Origin: Streptomyces seoulensis
GTDB lineage: Bacteria > Actinomycetota > Actinomycetes > Streptomycetales > Streptomycetaceae
Length of the DNA stretch: 64,000 nucleotides
NCBI RefSeq assembly: GCF_022846655.1
Contig: NZ_AP025667.1
Span: 4,563,001 to 4,627,000, forward strand
Reading direction: 5' to 3'
Part shown: positions 57,301 through 64,000 of the stretch, in pieces
Layout of the letters: each line of letters begins with the position of its first letter
Numbering within the stretch: the stretch's first letter is position 1
Made by a program: the position numbers and the translations under genes
Notes under the pieces: model-generated
What the model was told of the DNA's origin: nothing
What the model saw: the letters and a program-made list of their open reading frames with translations, nothing else
The model's database searches: none

Positions 57301-57950
57301 CAGCCCTCACCGCCAGGCTGTCCGGCCGCCTTCGCGCGGGCCTCCGGGGACGGGCCGAAGGTGTCGTCCAGGAACTGGTCGTACTCCTTGTCCGACACGC
57401 CCGCCGCGCGGCGCATGTTCTCCGGGGTGACGGGGATCGCGCCGACCATGTTCGAGGTCATCGCGTCCCGGCCCGCGTCCTTCCAGCCCTGCTTGCTGTT
57501 CTCCCACGCCTGCTCGAAGGACTCCTGCGAATAGTCCACCGTCCGGCCGGACTCGGCCATCTCGCCCCAGCCCATCTTCTCCACGTCCTCCTCGGACGCG
57601 TACGGGTTGCCGACGGCCGAGTTCGCCACGACCTTCACGCTGCCCTTGAGGTACTGCTCGGTCTCGTAGTACGTCCCCGCCGACAGGTTCGTCTTCTGCG
57701 CGAACGCATTGCCCTCCGCGACCAGGGCACGCACCCCCCACTCCCAGCGCTCGCAGAACGTCTTCAGCTCACCCGTCAGACCCTCGTGACCCAACTCCAG
57801 CCCCGACAGAGCGATGCCGGAGAAACCACGGCCGGCGCCGGCCTGGCCGACCATGCCCAGTTCGCCCAGCTCGCCGAGCGTCTCCGTCAGGCCCTTGGCG
57901 ATCTCCTCCAGGCCCTGCGCCTGGAGATCCATCCCGCCCCCACCACTCAC
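57300..57950 (-). CDS. WXG-type secretion partner/chaperone of the RHS toxin
   Basis: A 216-residue helical protein of the kind encoded directly before T7-linked RHS toxins in Streptomyces. The N-terminal 100 residues are amphipathic helices (LEEIAKGLTETLGELGELG, then a WEWGVRALVAEGNAFAQ helix). No signal peptide. GTG 57950 is chosen because it overlaps the SseB-like stop (GTGA) and has AGGGG seven bases upstream; ATG 57932 is also in frame. The stop overlaps the RHS ATG by one base. A role in targeting or capping the toxin is inferred. Confidence 0.65.
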   Translation of the reverse strand: MSGGGGMDLQAQGLEEIAKGLTETLGELGELGMVGQAGAGRGFSGIALSGLELGHEGLTGELKTFCERWEWGVRALVAEGNAFAQKTNLSAGTYYETEQYLKGSVKVVANSAVGNPYASEEDVEKMGWGEMAESGRTVDYSQESFEQAWENSKQGWKDAGRDAMTSNMVGAIPVTPENMRRAAGVSDKEYDQFLDDTFGPSPEARAKAAGQPGGEG

Positions 57951-58396
57951 AGCGCACCCCTGTGCCGCGTCTCGTCGCCCAGGTCCACCGCCGCGCCGTC
58001 CGGCACGATCCCCACCACCGGCGGGAACACCATCCCGTCCGAGCCGTCCGCGCAGTCCAGTGCCACCCCGCAGGGCACGCCCGCCGCGGGCACGGCGGCG
58101 TCCAGCAGCCGGGCGCCCAGAACCGTCCGGTACGTCCACTCCCGTGCCGACTCCCCGCGCGCGACGGCGTACCGGGCGAGGGCCTGCTCGTCGGAGAAGG
58201 CGAGGATGAAGCGGATGCCGCCCAAGTCGGCGGTGAGCAGGGCCTGTCCACCCTGCGGGTCCTCGCCGAGCGGCACGAGCACCGGGGTGCGGCGGAACTC
58301 ACCGAGCAGCTCGGCGAACTCTCTCCTCCGGCTCGCCGCCTCCGCCTCGGCGGGCGACATGCCCCCGTCCGATATCCGGTCCCCGTTCTCAGACAT
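57947..58396 (-). CDS. SseB-like domain protein
   Basis: A 149-residue soluble protein with an SseB N-terminal-type domain (EFAELLGEFRRTPVLVPLGE, GIRFILAFSDEQALARYA, GCDALDCADG-like end). SseB-like proteins recur at the head of type VII-dependent toxin operons in actinomycetes; the precise role is not established. ATG 58396 (MSENGDRISD) starts the operon, whose order is SseB-like, WXG-type, RHS toxin, immunity genes, with overlaps at the first three junctions. Confidence 0.7.
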   Translation of the reverse strand: MSENGDRISDGGMSPAEAEAASRRREFAELLGEFRRTPVLVPLGEDPQGGQALLTADLGGIRFILAFSDEQALARYAVARGESAREWTYRTVLGARLLDAAVPAAGVPCGVALDCADGSDGMVFPPVVGIVPDGAAVDLGDETRHRGAL

Positions 58397-58586
58397 CCAG
58401 CCATCATCACGACGGGAATGGTCGAAAACAAGTTCGCACCCGTCACATCCTTGCCACAGGTGACGACGGGCGCGTCCGGCGCCGGCGGCGGACGCCACCG
58501 GGCAGGCAACCGGTCATCAGTTCCCCGAATGGGGGTATCCGGGTTGAGCGCCACTCAGGAGCGCCGAACAATCGGAGGAGACAGCC

Positions 58587-58784
58587 ATGGGCCTGACGTT
58601 CCGCAAGAGCTTCCGCATCCTTCCCGGCGTGCGGCTGAACATCAACCGCCACTCCTGGTCCATCACGACCGGCGGCGGCAAGCACGGACCCCGCCACACC
58701 CACAGCAGCACCGGACGCCGTACGACCTCGATGGATCTGCCCGGCCCGTTCGGCTGGCGCAAGACCACGACCAAGAAGCGCTGA
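58587..58784 (+). CDS. DUF4236 family small protein
   Basis: A 65-residue, strongly basic protein with the DUF4236 pattern GLTFRKSFRILPGVRLNINR followed by a Gly-rich SITTGGGKHG turn and a basic tail (RKTTTKKR). Function unknown. ATG 58587 is preceded by GGAGGAGACA. It is divergent from the toxin operon. Confidence 0.8.
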   Translation: MGLTFRKSFRILPGVRLNINRHSWSITTGGGKHGPRHTHSSTGRRTTSMDLPGPFGWRKTTTKKR

Positions 58785-58820
58785 CCGGGCGTCACCCGAA
58801 CGGACCCCCCAGGAGGCGGC

Positions 58821-58836
58821 ATCTCATATCTGAGAT
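58821..58836. promoter_or_regulatory. Palindrome ATCTCA-TATC-TGAGAT upstream of the HTH-MurA gene
   Basis: Perfect 6-bp arms, 12 bases before the ATG and just after AGGAGG, so binding would block expression of the gene. As ATCTC-N6-GAGAT it equals the core of the palindrome upstream of acnA. Autoregulation by the encoded HTH domain is the natural inference. Confidence 0.6.
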
Positions 58837-58848
58837 AGCCTCAACCTC

Positions 58849-60378
58849 ATGTCAGACGACTACCTCGTACGCATCGGCAAGCTCATCCGTGACGCCCGGC
58901 AGCACCGTGGCTGGACACAGACGCAGCTCGCGGACGCGCTCGGCACCAGCCAGAGCGCGGTCAACCGCATCGAGCGCGGCAACCAGAACATCAGCCTTGA
59001 GATGATCGCCCGGATCGGTGAGGCCCTGGACAGCGAGATCGTGTCGCTGGGCTACGCGGGTCCGATGCACCTGCGGGTCGTCGGCGGCCGTCGCCTGTCC
59101 GGCGCCATCGACGTCAAGACGAGCAAGAACGCGTGCGTGGCCCTGCTGTGCGGGTCCCTGCTGAACAAGGGCCGTACGGTGCTGCGCCGGGTGGCCCGGA
59201 TCGAGGAGGTGTACCGCCTGCTGGAGGTCCTGAACTCCATCGGCGTGCGCACCCGCTGGATCAACGACGGCGTCGACCTCGAACTGGTCCCGCCGGCCGA
59301 GCTGGAGATGGACGCGATCGACGCGGAGGCGGCCGTCCGCACCCGCTCGATCATCATGTTCCTCGGCCCGCTGCTGCACCGCATGGACCGCTTCATGCTG
59401 CCGTACGCGGGCGGCTGCGACCTCGGTACCCGCACCATCGAGCCGCACATGATCGCGCTGCGCCGGTTCGGCCTGGACATCGCGGCGACCGAGGGCCAGT
59501 ACCACGCGGTGGTGGACCGCACGGTCCGCCCGGACCGCCCGATCGTCCTGACCGAGCGCGGCGACACCGTGACGGAGAACGCGCTGCTGGCGGCGACCCG
59601 TCACGACGGCGTGACCGTCATCCGCAACGCCTCCTCCAACTACATGGTCCAGGACCTCTGCTTCTTCCTGGAGGCCCTGGGCGTACGGGTCGAGGGCATC
59701 GGCACCACCACGCTCACCGTGCACGGCGTCCCGAACATCGACATCGATGTCGACTACTCCCCCTCCGAGGACCCGGTCGAGGCGATGAGCCTGGTCGCCG
59801 CGGCCGTGGTGACGGAGTCGGAGCTGACGGTGCGCCGGGTGCCGATCGAGTTCCTGGAGATCGAGCTGGCGGTCCTGGAGGAGATGGGCCTCGACCACGA
59901 CCGCAGCCGCGAGTACTTCGCCGACAACGGCCGCACCCGCCTGGTAGACCTCACGGTCCGCCCCTCCAAGCTGGAGGCGCCGATCGACAAGATCCACCCC
60001 ATGCCGTTCCCCGGCCTGAACATCGACAACGTCCCGTTCTTCGCGGCCATCGCCGCGGTGGCCCAGGGCCAGACCCTGATCCACGACTGGGTCTACGACA
60101 ACCGGGCCATCTACCTCACCGACCTCAACCGCCTCGGCGGCCGCCTCCAGCTCCTCGACCCGCACCGCGTCCTGGTCGAGGGCCCCACCCGCTGGCGCGC
60201 CGCCGAGATGATGTGCCCGCCCGCCCTCCGCCCGGCGGTGGTCGTCCTGCTGGCGATGATGGCCGCCGAGGGCACGTCGGTGCTGCGCAACGTGTACGTC
60301 ATCAACCGGGGGTACGAGGACCTGGCCGAGCGGCTGAACTCGATCGGGGCGCAGATCGAGATCTTCCGGGACATCTGA
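58849..60378 (+). CDS. XRE-type helix-turn-helix fused to a MurA-like enolpyruvyl transferase
   Basis: A 509-residue fusion. Residues 5-65 are an XRE helix-turn-helix (TQTQLADALGTSQSAVNRIE). From about 73 to the end runs a full UDP-GlcNAc 1-carboxyvinyltransferase fold. Catalytic positions look intact: Lys93-Asn94 in SKNA, Cys190 in AGGCDLGTR (the fosfomycin-target Cys of MurA), DTVTENALLAA, Asp393 in NIDNVPFF and Arg487 in NRGYEDLAERL. MurA starts peptidoglycan synthesis from UDP-GlcNAc and PEP; the HTH suggests the protein also or instead acts on DNA. S. coelicolor has a syntenic second MurA beside aconitase (recalled). The palindrome in front suggests autoregulation. Confidence 0.9.
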   Translation: MSDDYLVRIGKLIRDARQHRGWTQTQLADALGTSQSAVNRIERGNQNISLEMIARIGEALDSEIVSLGYAGPMHLRVVGGRRLSGAIDVKTSKNACVALLCGSLLNKGRTVLRRVARIEEVYRLLEVLNSIGVRTRWINDGVDLELVPPAELEMDAIDAEAAVRTRSIIMFLGPLLHRMDRFMLPYAGGCDLGTRTIEPHMIALRRFGLDIAATEGQYHAVVDRTVRPDRPIVLTERGDTVTENALLAATRHDGVTVIRNASSNYMVQDLCFFLEALGVRVEGIGTTTLTVHGVPNIDIDVDYSPSEDPVEAMSLVAAAVVTESELTVRRVPIEFLEIELAVLEEMGLDHDRSREYFADNGRTRLVDLTVRPSKLEAPIDKIHPMPFPGLNIDNVPFFAAIAAVAQGQTLIHDWVYDNRAIYLTDLNRLGGRLQLLDPHRVLVEGPTRWRAAEMMCPPALRPAVVVLLAMMAAEGTSVLRNVYVINRGYEDLAERLNSIGAQIEIFRDI

Positions 60379-60397
60379 AGGTTCTGAGGAAAAGAAT

Positions 60398-60446
60398 CGC
60401 GAAGCCCCTCCTGACCTGAAGAAATGAGAGGCAGGAGGGACTCGCG
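60398..60446 (+). terminator. Terminator after the HTH-MurA gene
   Basis: CGCGA and CCCTCCTG on the left pair with CAGGAGGG and TCGCG on the right around a small internal loop, starting 20 bases after the stop. A TTTGGG run follows. Confidence 0.55.
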
Positions 60447-60563
60447 GAGCCTTTGGGACTTCTGGGCGCAACAAGCTCGCCGGAGGATCCGCCCCCGCTT
60501 CGCTCCGGACGCCGACTCGCGCATCAGGACCCTCGCAACGTCTCCGGACGCCGGAATGGACTC

Positions 60564-60956
60564 ATGCCCTCCAGCCCACCGCACTCTGCGCCCAGCCCGG
60601 GGGACGTCCCGGGCGCGGACGCCGAGGACCTCGCGCTGTACCGGGAGAAGTTCCGCCGCCGTCTGCCGGAGTCGCGGGACGAGCTGCACGGGCCGGCGCA
60701 AGGTGTCGTGGATCTGCCGCTGCACATCGCCTGGCCAGGCACGACCTCATACGACCTGGGCAAGCCACGCCAGCGCATGGGCCTGTACCGCACCGCCCTG
60801 CACGAGGGCCTCCACGACAACCTGCCCCGCTACCTCAACCAGGACCTGCTCCTCCAGCTGTGGCCGGACTTGCGCACACTCGTCGGTCGCACCGTGCGCG
60901 CGGTCTGGGAAGACGCCTTCCCGCGGCTCGCCTCCCGCACCCGGGCAGCCGCATGA
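60564..60956 (+). CDS. Hypothetical protein coupled to an AbiEii-like gene
   Basis: A 130-residue protein with a conserved-looking centre (LHIAWPGTTSYDLGKPRQRM, then LYRTALHEGLHDNLPRYLN and LLLQLWPDLRTLVGRTVRAVWE). I recall similar proteins standing directly before AbiEii-type nucleotidyltransferases in Streptomyces, so it is probably the partner (antitoxin-side) component. ATG 60564 is the first methionine that gives this region without the Arg/Pro-rich upstream extension. Its stop overlaps the next start by four bases (ATGA). Confidence 0.6.
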   Translation: MPSSPPHSAPSPGDVPGADAEDLALYREKFRRRLPESRDELHGPAQGVVDLPLHIAWPGTTSYDLGKPRQRMGLYRTALHEGLHDNLPRYLNQDLLLQLWPDLRTLVGRTVRAVWEDAFPRLASRTRAAA

Positions 60957-61610
60957 CGGACATGCCGGAGCTGCACGCGCGACTCCTGGCAGATGTGATT
61001 GCGCTCGGTTCCCCGTATCCCCGGTTCTCACCGGCGGGTATGCAGTGCGGGCACACCGCCTCGTAAGCCGCCCCAGCCAGGATCTCGACGTCGCCACAGA
61101 GAACCCGGCGCCCATGGCCGACATCGCCGCCACGCTCCGCACCGGTCTTGAAGCCCGCGGCTGGAAGGTTCACGCGCTGGAGACCGCCCCGCTGTCCGCC
61201 CGCTTCACCGTTTCCGACCCGGCCACCGGGCAGGAATGCGAAGTCGGCATCCTCAAAGAGATCTTCTGGCGACCGGTCGCCCAGAGCCCGTACGGACCCG
61301 TCCTCGCGGCGGAGGACGTGATCGGGACCAAGGTCCGTGCCCTGGCCGATCGCGGAGCGCCCCGCGATCTGATCGATGTGTTCGCGGCCTCTCGCCGCTG
61401 GGCCAATGCCGAGCTCGAGGAGTTCGGCCGCCGCCACGCCCGCGGCCGCTTCGAACACGAGGATCTGCAATCGAACCTCACGGGCGCCGAATGGACGACG
61501 AGGCCTTCGCCGCCTATGGACTCGATGACGCCACCATCACAGCACTCCGCGCGTGGGCCACGGAGCGCCACGAGCGGGTCCGCGTAAACGCCGGTCGCCT
61601 CGATGAAGGC
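60953..61610 (+). pseudogene. AbiEii-like nucleotidyltransferase, broken by two frameshifts
   Basis: The gene starts coupled to its partner (MTDMPELHARLLADVIALGS). The expected nucleotidyltransferase core PVLTGGYAVRAHRLVSR, then QDLDVATENPAPM, is in another frame: one base is missing near 61020, in the C-run after GTAT. The second frame runs well (KVRALADRGAPRDLIDVFAA) until GAEWT near 61500. There the natural continuation DDEAFAAYGLDDATITALRAW lies in the third frame, so a second deletion has occurred. Downstream of the first shift the triple GGYAV, DLDVAT and DLIDVFAA still marks the family. Likely a non-functional toxin remnant; the end coordinate is approximate. Confidence 0.7.
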
Positions 61611-61639
61611 GCGGACCTCGGCCAGGTCCACACCGATGC

Positions 61640-61831
61640 CTGCCAGGTGACGTCGTCACCGGAACCCGAACCGACCAAGGACGCAGACATCTGGGAAATG
61701 TGGCACAAGGTCAACAAGGACAACGCCTTCTCCAAGCGGACCGTGCCGCTGATTCACCTCTGGGCCGTCGCGGGCAAGCCGGGCGGACCGAGAAGTACAA
61801 CGACCTTGTACGGCAGGTCGCCCGCGCGTGA
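61640..61831 (+). pseudogene. Remnant of an unidentified short gene
   Basis: The piece DADIWEMWHKVNKDNAFSKR followed by TVPLIHLWAVAGKPGG has the look of real coding sequence. Its probable end EKYNDLVRQVARA and stop (TGA 61829) lies in a different frame, so a frameshift near 61790 separates the two. No start codon of its own was found. Family unknown; boundaries are approximate. Confidence 0.4.
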
Positions 61832-61841
61832 GATGGTGACC

Positions 61842-62300
61842 ATGACCTCCTCGTATCCCGCTGCCCTGCCCCTGCTCCTCGGCATCGTCGTTGTCGTCGT
61901 GACCGCCTTCGGCCTCGCCGGCTACGGACTCCCCACTATCGGCAAGGGCGGCCGGGAGAATGTGGCACGCGGCGCCGCCGCGCTCGCCGGAGCCCTCGCC
62001 GCGTCCGCCTACGTCTGGGGTCTGGCGTCACTTGTCCGTGACGAGAGCGGAACCGCACGGGCGTGCCAGGACGCGAACCCCGCGCTGTACGGGCAGGTGG
62101 GCAGCTACAGCGTCTCCTACCTGCCGCCCGCCCTTGAGTGTCGCCTGACGTCCGGTGGTTCCTACGGGGCAGCCGTCCCGGGATTCCTCACGCCTGTCAT
62201 GACGGGCTGCGCGGTGATCGCGGTGACGCTCGCTCTGATTGCTGTGGCCGAACACCGCCGCACCACCCCATCCGACCATCCTGAGACGAGGAACACGTGA
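61842..62300 (+). CDS. Small integral membrane protein of unknown function
   Basis: A 152-residue membrane protein with three predicted helices: LLLGIVVVVVTAFGLAGYGL near the N-terminus, an Ala-rich second helix (AAALAGALAASAYVWGLASL), and PVMTGCAVIAVTLALIAVAE near the end. Between helices 2 and 3 lies an extracytoplasmic loop with two Cys (ARACQD, ALECRL) that could form a disulfide. ATG 61842 has GGTGA just before it; ATG 61833 is also in frame. The stop overlaps the next (broken) gene by four bases. Confidence 0.6.
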   Translation: MTSSYPAALPLLLGIVVVVVTAFGLAGYGLPTIGKGGRENVARGAAALAGALAASAYVWGLASLVRDESGTARACQDANPALYGQVGSYSVSYLPPALECRLTSGGSYGAAVPGFLTPVMTGCAVIAVTLALIAVAEHRRTTPSDHPETRNT

Positions 62301-62836
62301 GCGCAGACCCCGCCTCCCCGTTCTCCCGCTGAGGGTTCCTGCTGCGCGCCGCCGCAGTCGTCACCACCGTGACAGTCCTGCCTCACTCGCAGACGTTGGC
62401 CTCCCCCGCCTACTCTGCGGGGCCACAGGAGTACACCTTCCCCAAGGCCGTTCGTGAGGGCGTCGCACGGGCCGAGGCCCGGAACAAGCGCTCGGCGCAC
62501 CGGAGACTGTCCTGGTCCACCTCCTCCGCTGCTTCCACTACGAACTCGCGGAACTGCAGCCCGGTGAGGCTGTCGACTGCCCCCCCCCTAGACGGGCTCA
62601 CGGGACCCGCACGCGATCTGGCCTCCGGCGCCGCCGTACGAATCCGTCCAGGTGACGACCACACCGTCGTCGTCAGCGGAACGCGGCCTGACACCAGCCA
62701 CCACACCGCGCCCCTCGCGGAGTCAGCAAGGGGCGCGGAAATCGCCGTCACCGGCCCTGCGCACGAACCGGCGCCACGGGCCTGCGCCGATCTCTTGCCC
62801 CACGGCTTGTCGGGAGACCGGGTGCAGGGGTCGTAG
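62297..62836 (+). pseudogene. Tat-exported protein gene with a stop codon inside the twin-arginine motif
   Basis: GTG 62297 overlaps the membrane-protein stop and encodes SADPASPFSR, then TGA, then GFLLRAAAVVTTVTVLPHSQ in the same frame. Restoring TGA to CGA gives SRRGFLLRAAAVV, a textbook twin-arginine signal. Later the frame also breaks: VHLLRCFHYELAELQPGEAV lies in another frame near 62515-62575. Both lesions mark decay of a secreted protein once co-translated with the membrane protein. Its mature function is not recognisable; the end coordinate is approximate. Confidence 0.6.
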
Positions 62837-63211
62837 GTCGCTGCCACCGACCGAGTGACCTTTCGGCATCTCCGGTTCCGTGGCCTTGTGAGACGCACCC
62901 CCGTACGAGCACCACGATCGAGTGAACTCGGGAACTCTCCCCGGCGATGGGGCGTATGTTGACGTGAGGGTCGAGCGATTCACCCTGGATGCCCGCCCCG
63001 ACGGGGCCGGGCGGTCACCTCCCGCTGCGGAGGCGCATTCATGATCTTTGTCCGTGGTTGTTTTCCGGGAGGTCACGATGAGAGGCCCTTGACCGCACCA
63101 CTCGAAGCGAATTCACGAATCTGACGTCGCGTTCACTGACGTCACCTGCATGCATGCATCACATCGAAGGCGGATTCATGAAAACGATCGCACCGAACCT
63201 GAGGAGACCCT
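62837..63211. other. Intergenic region without a convincing gene
   Basis: This 375-bp stretch contains a perfect TGACGTCA (63137-63144) and the 12-bp self-complementary run TGCATGCATGCA (63147-63158), both shortly before the small membrane protein gene. No ORF with good codon bias was seen. It probably carries that gene's promoter. Confidence 0.4.
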
Positions 63212-63439
63212 ATGAACGCACAATTCGCAGACGACGCTAGGCGCTTCTGGTATCCCTACTTGAAGGTCGGCTTCCTCATCGCCAGCAGTCTTCTCTTCGG
63301 GACGCTGGCCATCCTGGTGGCACTGGCGTTCAAGCAGCCCTGGTGGACGGCCATCTGCGTGGGAGCGGGGTGTACCGGCTGTGCCGGCGCCTTCCTCTTC
63401 GCGGCGGCCACCTACGTGCACTCGATTCGTACACCGTAG
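63212..63439 (+). CDS. Small two-helix membrane protein
   Basis: A 75-residue protein with two membrane helices: VGFLIASSLLFGTLAILVAL and, after a short loop KQPWW, AICVGAGCTGCAGAFLFAAA. ATG 63212 is preceded by GAGGAGAC at good distance. It converges on the lanthipeptide precursor gene and shares a terminator with it. A role in peptide immunity is possible but only a guess from position. Confidence 0.6.
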   Translation: MNAQFADDARRFWYPYLKVGFLIASSLLFGTLAILVALAFKQPWWTAICVGAGCTGCAGAFLFAAATYVHSIRTP

Positions 63440-63460
63440 TCATTCATACATAGACAGGAA

Positions 63461-63490
63461 GGGCCCCGAGGTGGACGCACCTCGGGGCCC
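63461..63490. terminator. Bidirectional terminator between the small membrane protein and the lanthipeptide precursor
   Basis: A perfect 12-bp stem, GGGCCCCGAGGT and its complement, with a six-base loop, ends 11 bases from the stop of the precursor gene. Confidence 0.85.
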
Positions 63491-63501
63491 TTCGTGTGTG
63501 G

Positions 63502-63615
63502 TTACTTCGCTTCGACGTGGCAGTACCAGATGGTGCTGCTCTGGCCGATGGCGCCGTCCAGCTCCTCCGACTCGAGCTGCGGGGTGAGGATCTGGAGGTC
63601 GAGGATCGCGTTCAT
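63502..63615 (-). CDS. Lanthipeptide precursor peptide (class III-like leader)
   Basis: A 37-residue peptide too short for routine gene finding. Residues 3-9 read AILDLQI, the ILDLQ box that class III synthetases recognise in leaders such as those of SapB and labyrinthopeptin. An acidic leader follows (ESEELDGAIG), then a C-terminal core QSSTIWYCHVEAK with Ser26, Ser27, Thr28 and the only Cys at 32, which can form one lanthionine-type ring. It does not fit the S-x2-S-x3-C labionin pattern. The ATG at 63615 follows AAGGAGAA by seven bases. It lies 162 bases after the synthetase stop, same strand. I do not recognise the core. Confidence 0.8.
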   Translation of the reverse strand: MNAILDLQILTPQLESEELDGAIGQSSTIWYCHVEAK

Positions 63616-63777
63616 GGTGAGTTCTCCTTGGTATGTGCTTCTGATGTCGTGACCAGGGATCAGCAGCCGTTACGGACTGCTCGGCACCCGGGACTGATCA
63701 CGGCCACTTGCCCCGGACCTGTGTGCCCGGTCTTCGCCGGGCCGCCTTCGCGGCGCTTCTGGGCACTTCGGTGAGGG

Positions 63778-64000
63778 TCACGTTCGGTCCTCTCGTTCGT
63801 TCCGGACGGGTCGGGGCAGCAGGGGCAGGACGGGCAGGCCGTCGGAGACGGTGTGCAGGGCGTGGAGGATGCCCGCCGTACCGGTGGCCAGGTCCATGGA
63901 CAGGCGCATGTTCTGGCTGCCGATCACGGCGATACCGCCGTCCTGGGACAGCGCGTGCCAGGCCAGGTCGCGGATGTGGGCCGTGAGGGCAGCGGCCAGG
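63778..64000 (-). CDS. C-terminal end of a class III/IV lanthipeptide synthetase (LanC-like domain), partial
   Basis: The frame is open to the window edge; 74 codons are visible. It ends in a cyclase-type terminus: DGGIAVIGSQNMRLSMDLAT, then GTAGILHALHTVSDGLPVLP, where DLATGTAGILHAL is the final Gly-x-Ala-Gly helix motif of LanC-like domains, followed by the short LPLLPRP tail typical of LanKC and LanL proteins. The zinc ligands and kinase/lyase domains lie outside the window, so class III versus IV cannot be decided here; the precursor's leader favours class III. The enzyme would dehydrate Ser/Thr and cyclise the 37-residue peptide. Confidence 0.75.
   Translation of the reverse strand, partial: LAAALTAHIRDLAWHALSQDGGIAVIGSQNMRLSMDLATGTAGILHALHTVSDGLPVLPLLPRPVRNEREDRT

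Noticed and set aside
62975..63080. Possible small peptide gene MPAPTGPGGHLPLRRR...
   Set aside because: No ribosome site, no codon-bias support and no neighbour suggesting a peptide system.
63178..63240. Short ORF starting ATG 63178 (MKTIAPNLRRPYERT...) before the small membrane protein
   Set aside because: It overlaps the better-supported gene, has no ribosome site of its own and ends in an Arg run; at most a leader.

Overview
The window is a piece of a Streptomyces chromosome: GC is very high with a strong third-position GC bias, GTG starts are common, and the gene order hemE, DUF3000, rnd, fadAB, LCP, dxs, xylFGH/rok7B7, ngcEFG, acnA, HTH-MurA follows the arm-proximal core of Streptomyces coelicolor (roughly SCO5998 to SCO6031, recalled from memory, not searched). 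No tRNA, rRNA, CRISPR array, insertion sequence or origin was seen.

Layout. 0-8.2 kb: end of a rhomboid protease, hemE, a DUF3000 protein, an atypical LuxR-type response regulator, rnd and the coupled beta-oxidation pair fadA-fadB. 8.4-20.4 kb: a cell-surface glycopolymer block. It holds an Asp2-like alpha/beta hydrolase, a tightly overlapping five-gene minus-strand operon (CDP-alcohol phosphatidyltransferase, a 1511-residue GT2-GT2-TagF fusion, SGNH hydrolase, a beta-sandwich protein, a phosphodiester-glycosidase lipoprotein) and an LCP attachment protein. 20.5-25.6 kb: a propeller-like protein, a PIN/NYN protein, an amino-acid permease and dxs. 25.8-46 kb: carbohydrate uptake and breakdown: xylFGH with rok7B7, ngcEFG, two GH92 alpha-mannosidases, and between the GH92 genes a PAP2-lipid kinase / BrkB / PAP2 membrane operon. 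The two GH92 promoters carry the same 12-bp palindrome, which links them into one regulon.

46-60.4 kb: acnA and an HTH-MurA fusion gene. Their upstream regions share an ATCTC-N6-GAGAT palindrome although they now lie 10 kb apart. Between them sits a polymorphic-toxin locus: SseB-like protein, WXG-type partner, and a 1572-residue RHS/YD-repeat protein ending in a predicted R-S-ExE ADP-ribosyltransferase. Four probable immunity genes follow, one shaped like translation-factor domain II and one carrying a colicin-D-immunity-like domain.

60.5-63 kb is a decaying patch: an AbiEii-like nucleotidyltransferase with two frameshifts, a short broken ORF, and a Tat-exported protein whose second twin arginine has become a stop codon. 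The right edge holds a lanthipeptide locus: a 37-residue precursor with the class III ILDLQ leader motif and, cut by the window end, the C-terminus of its LanC-like synthetase. All functions are read from motifs and remembered family features; no database search was run.
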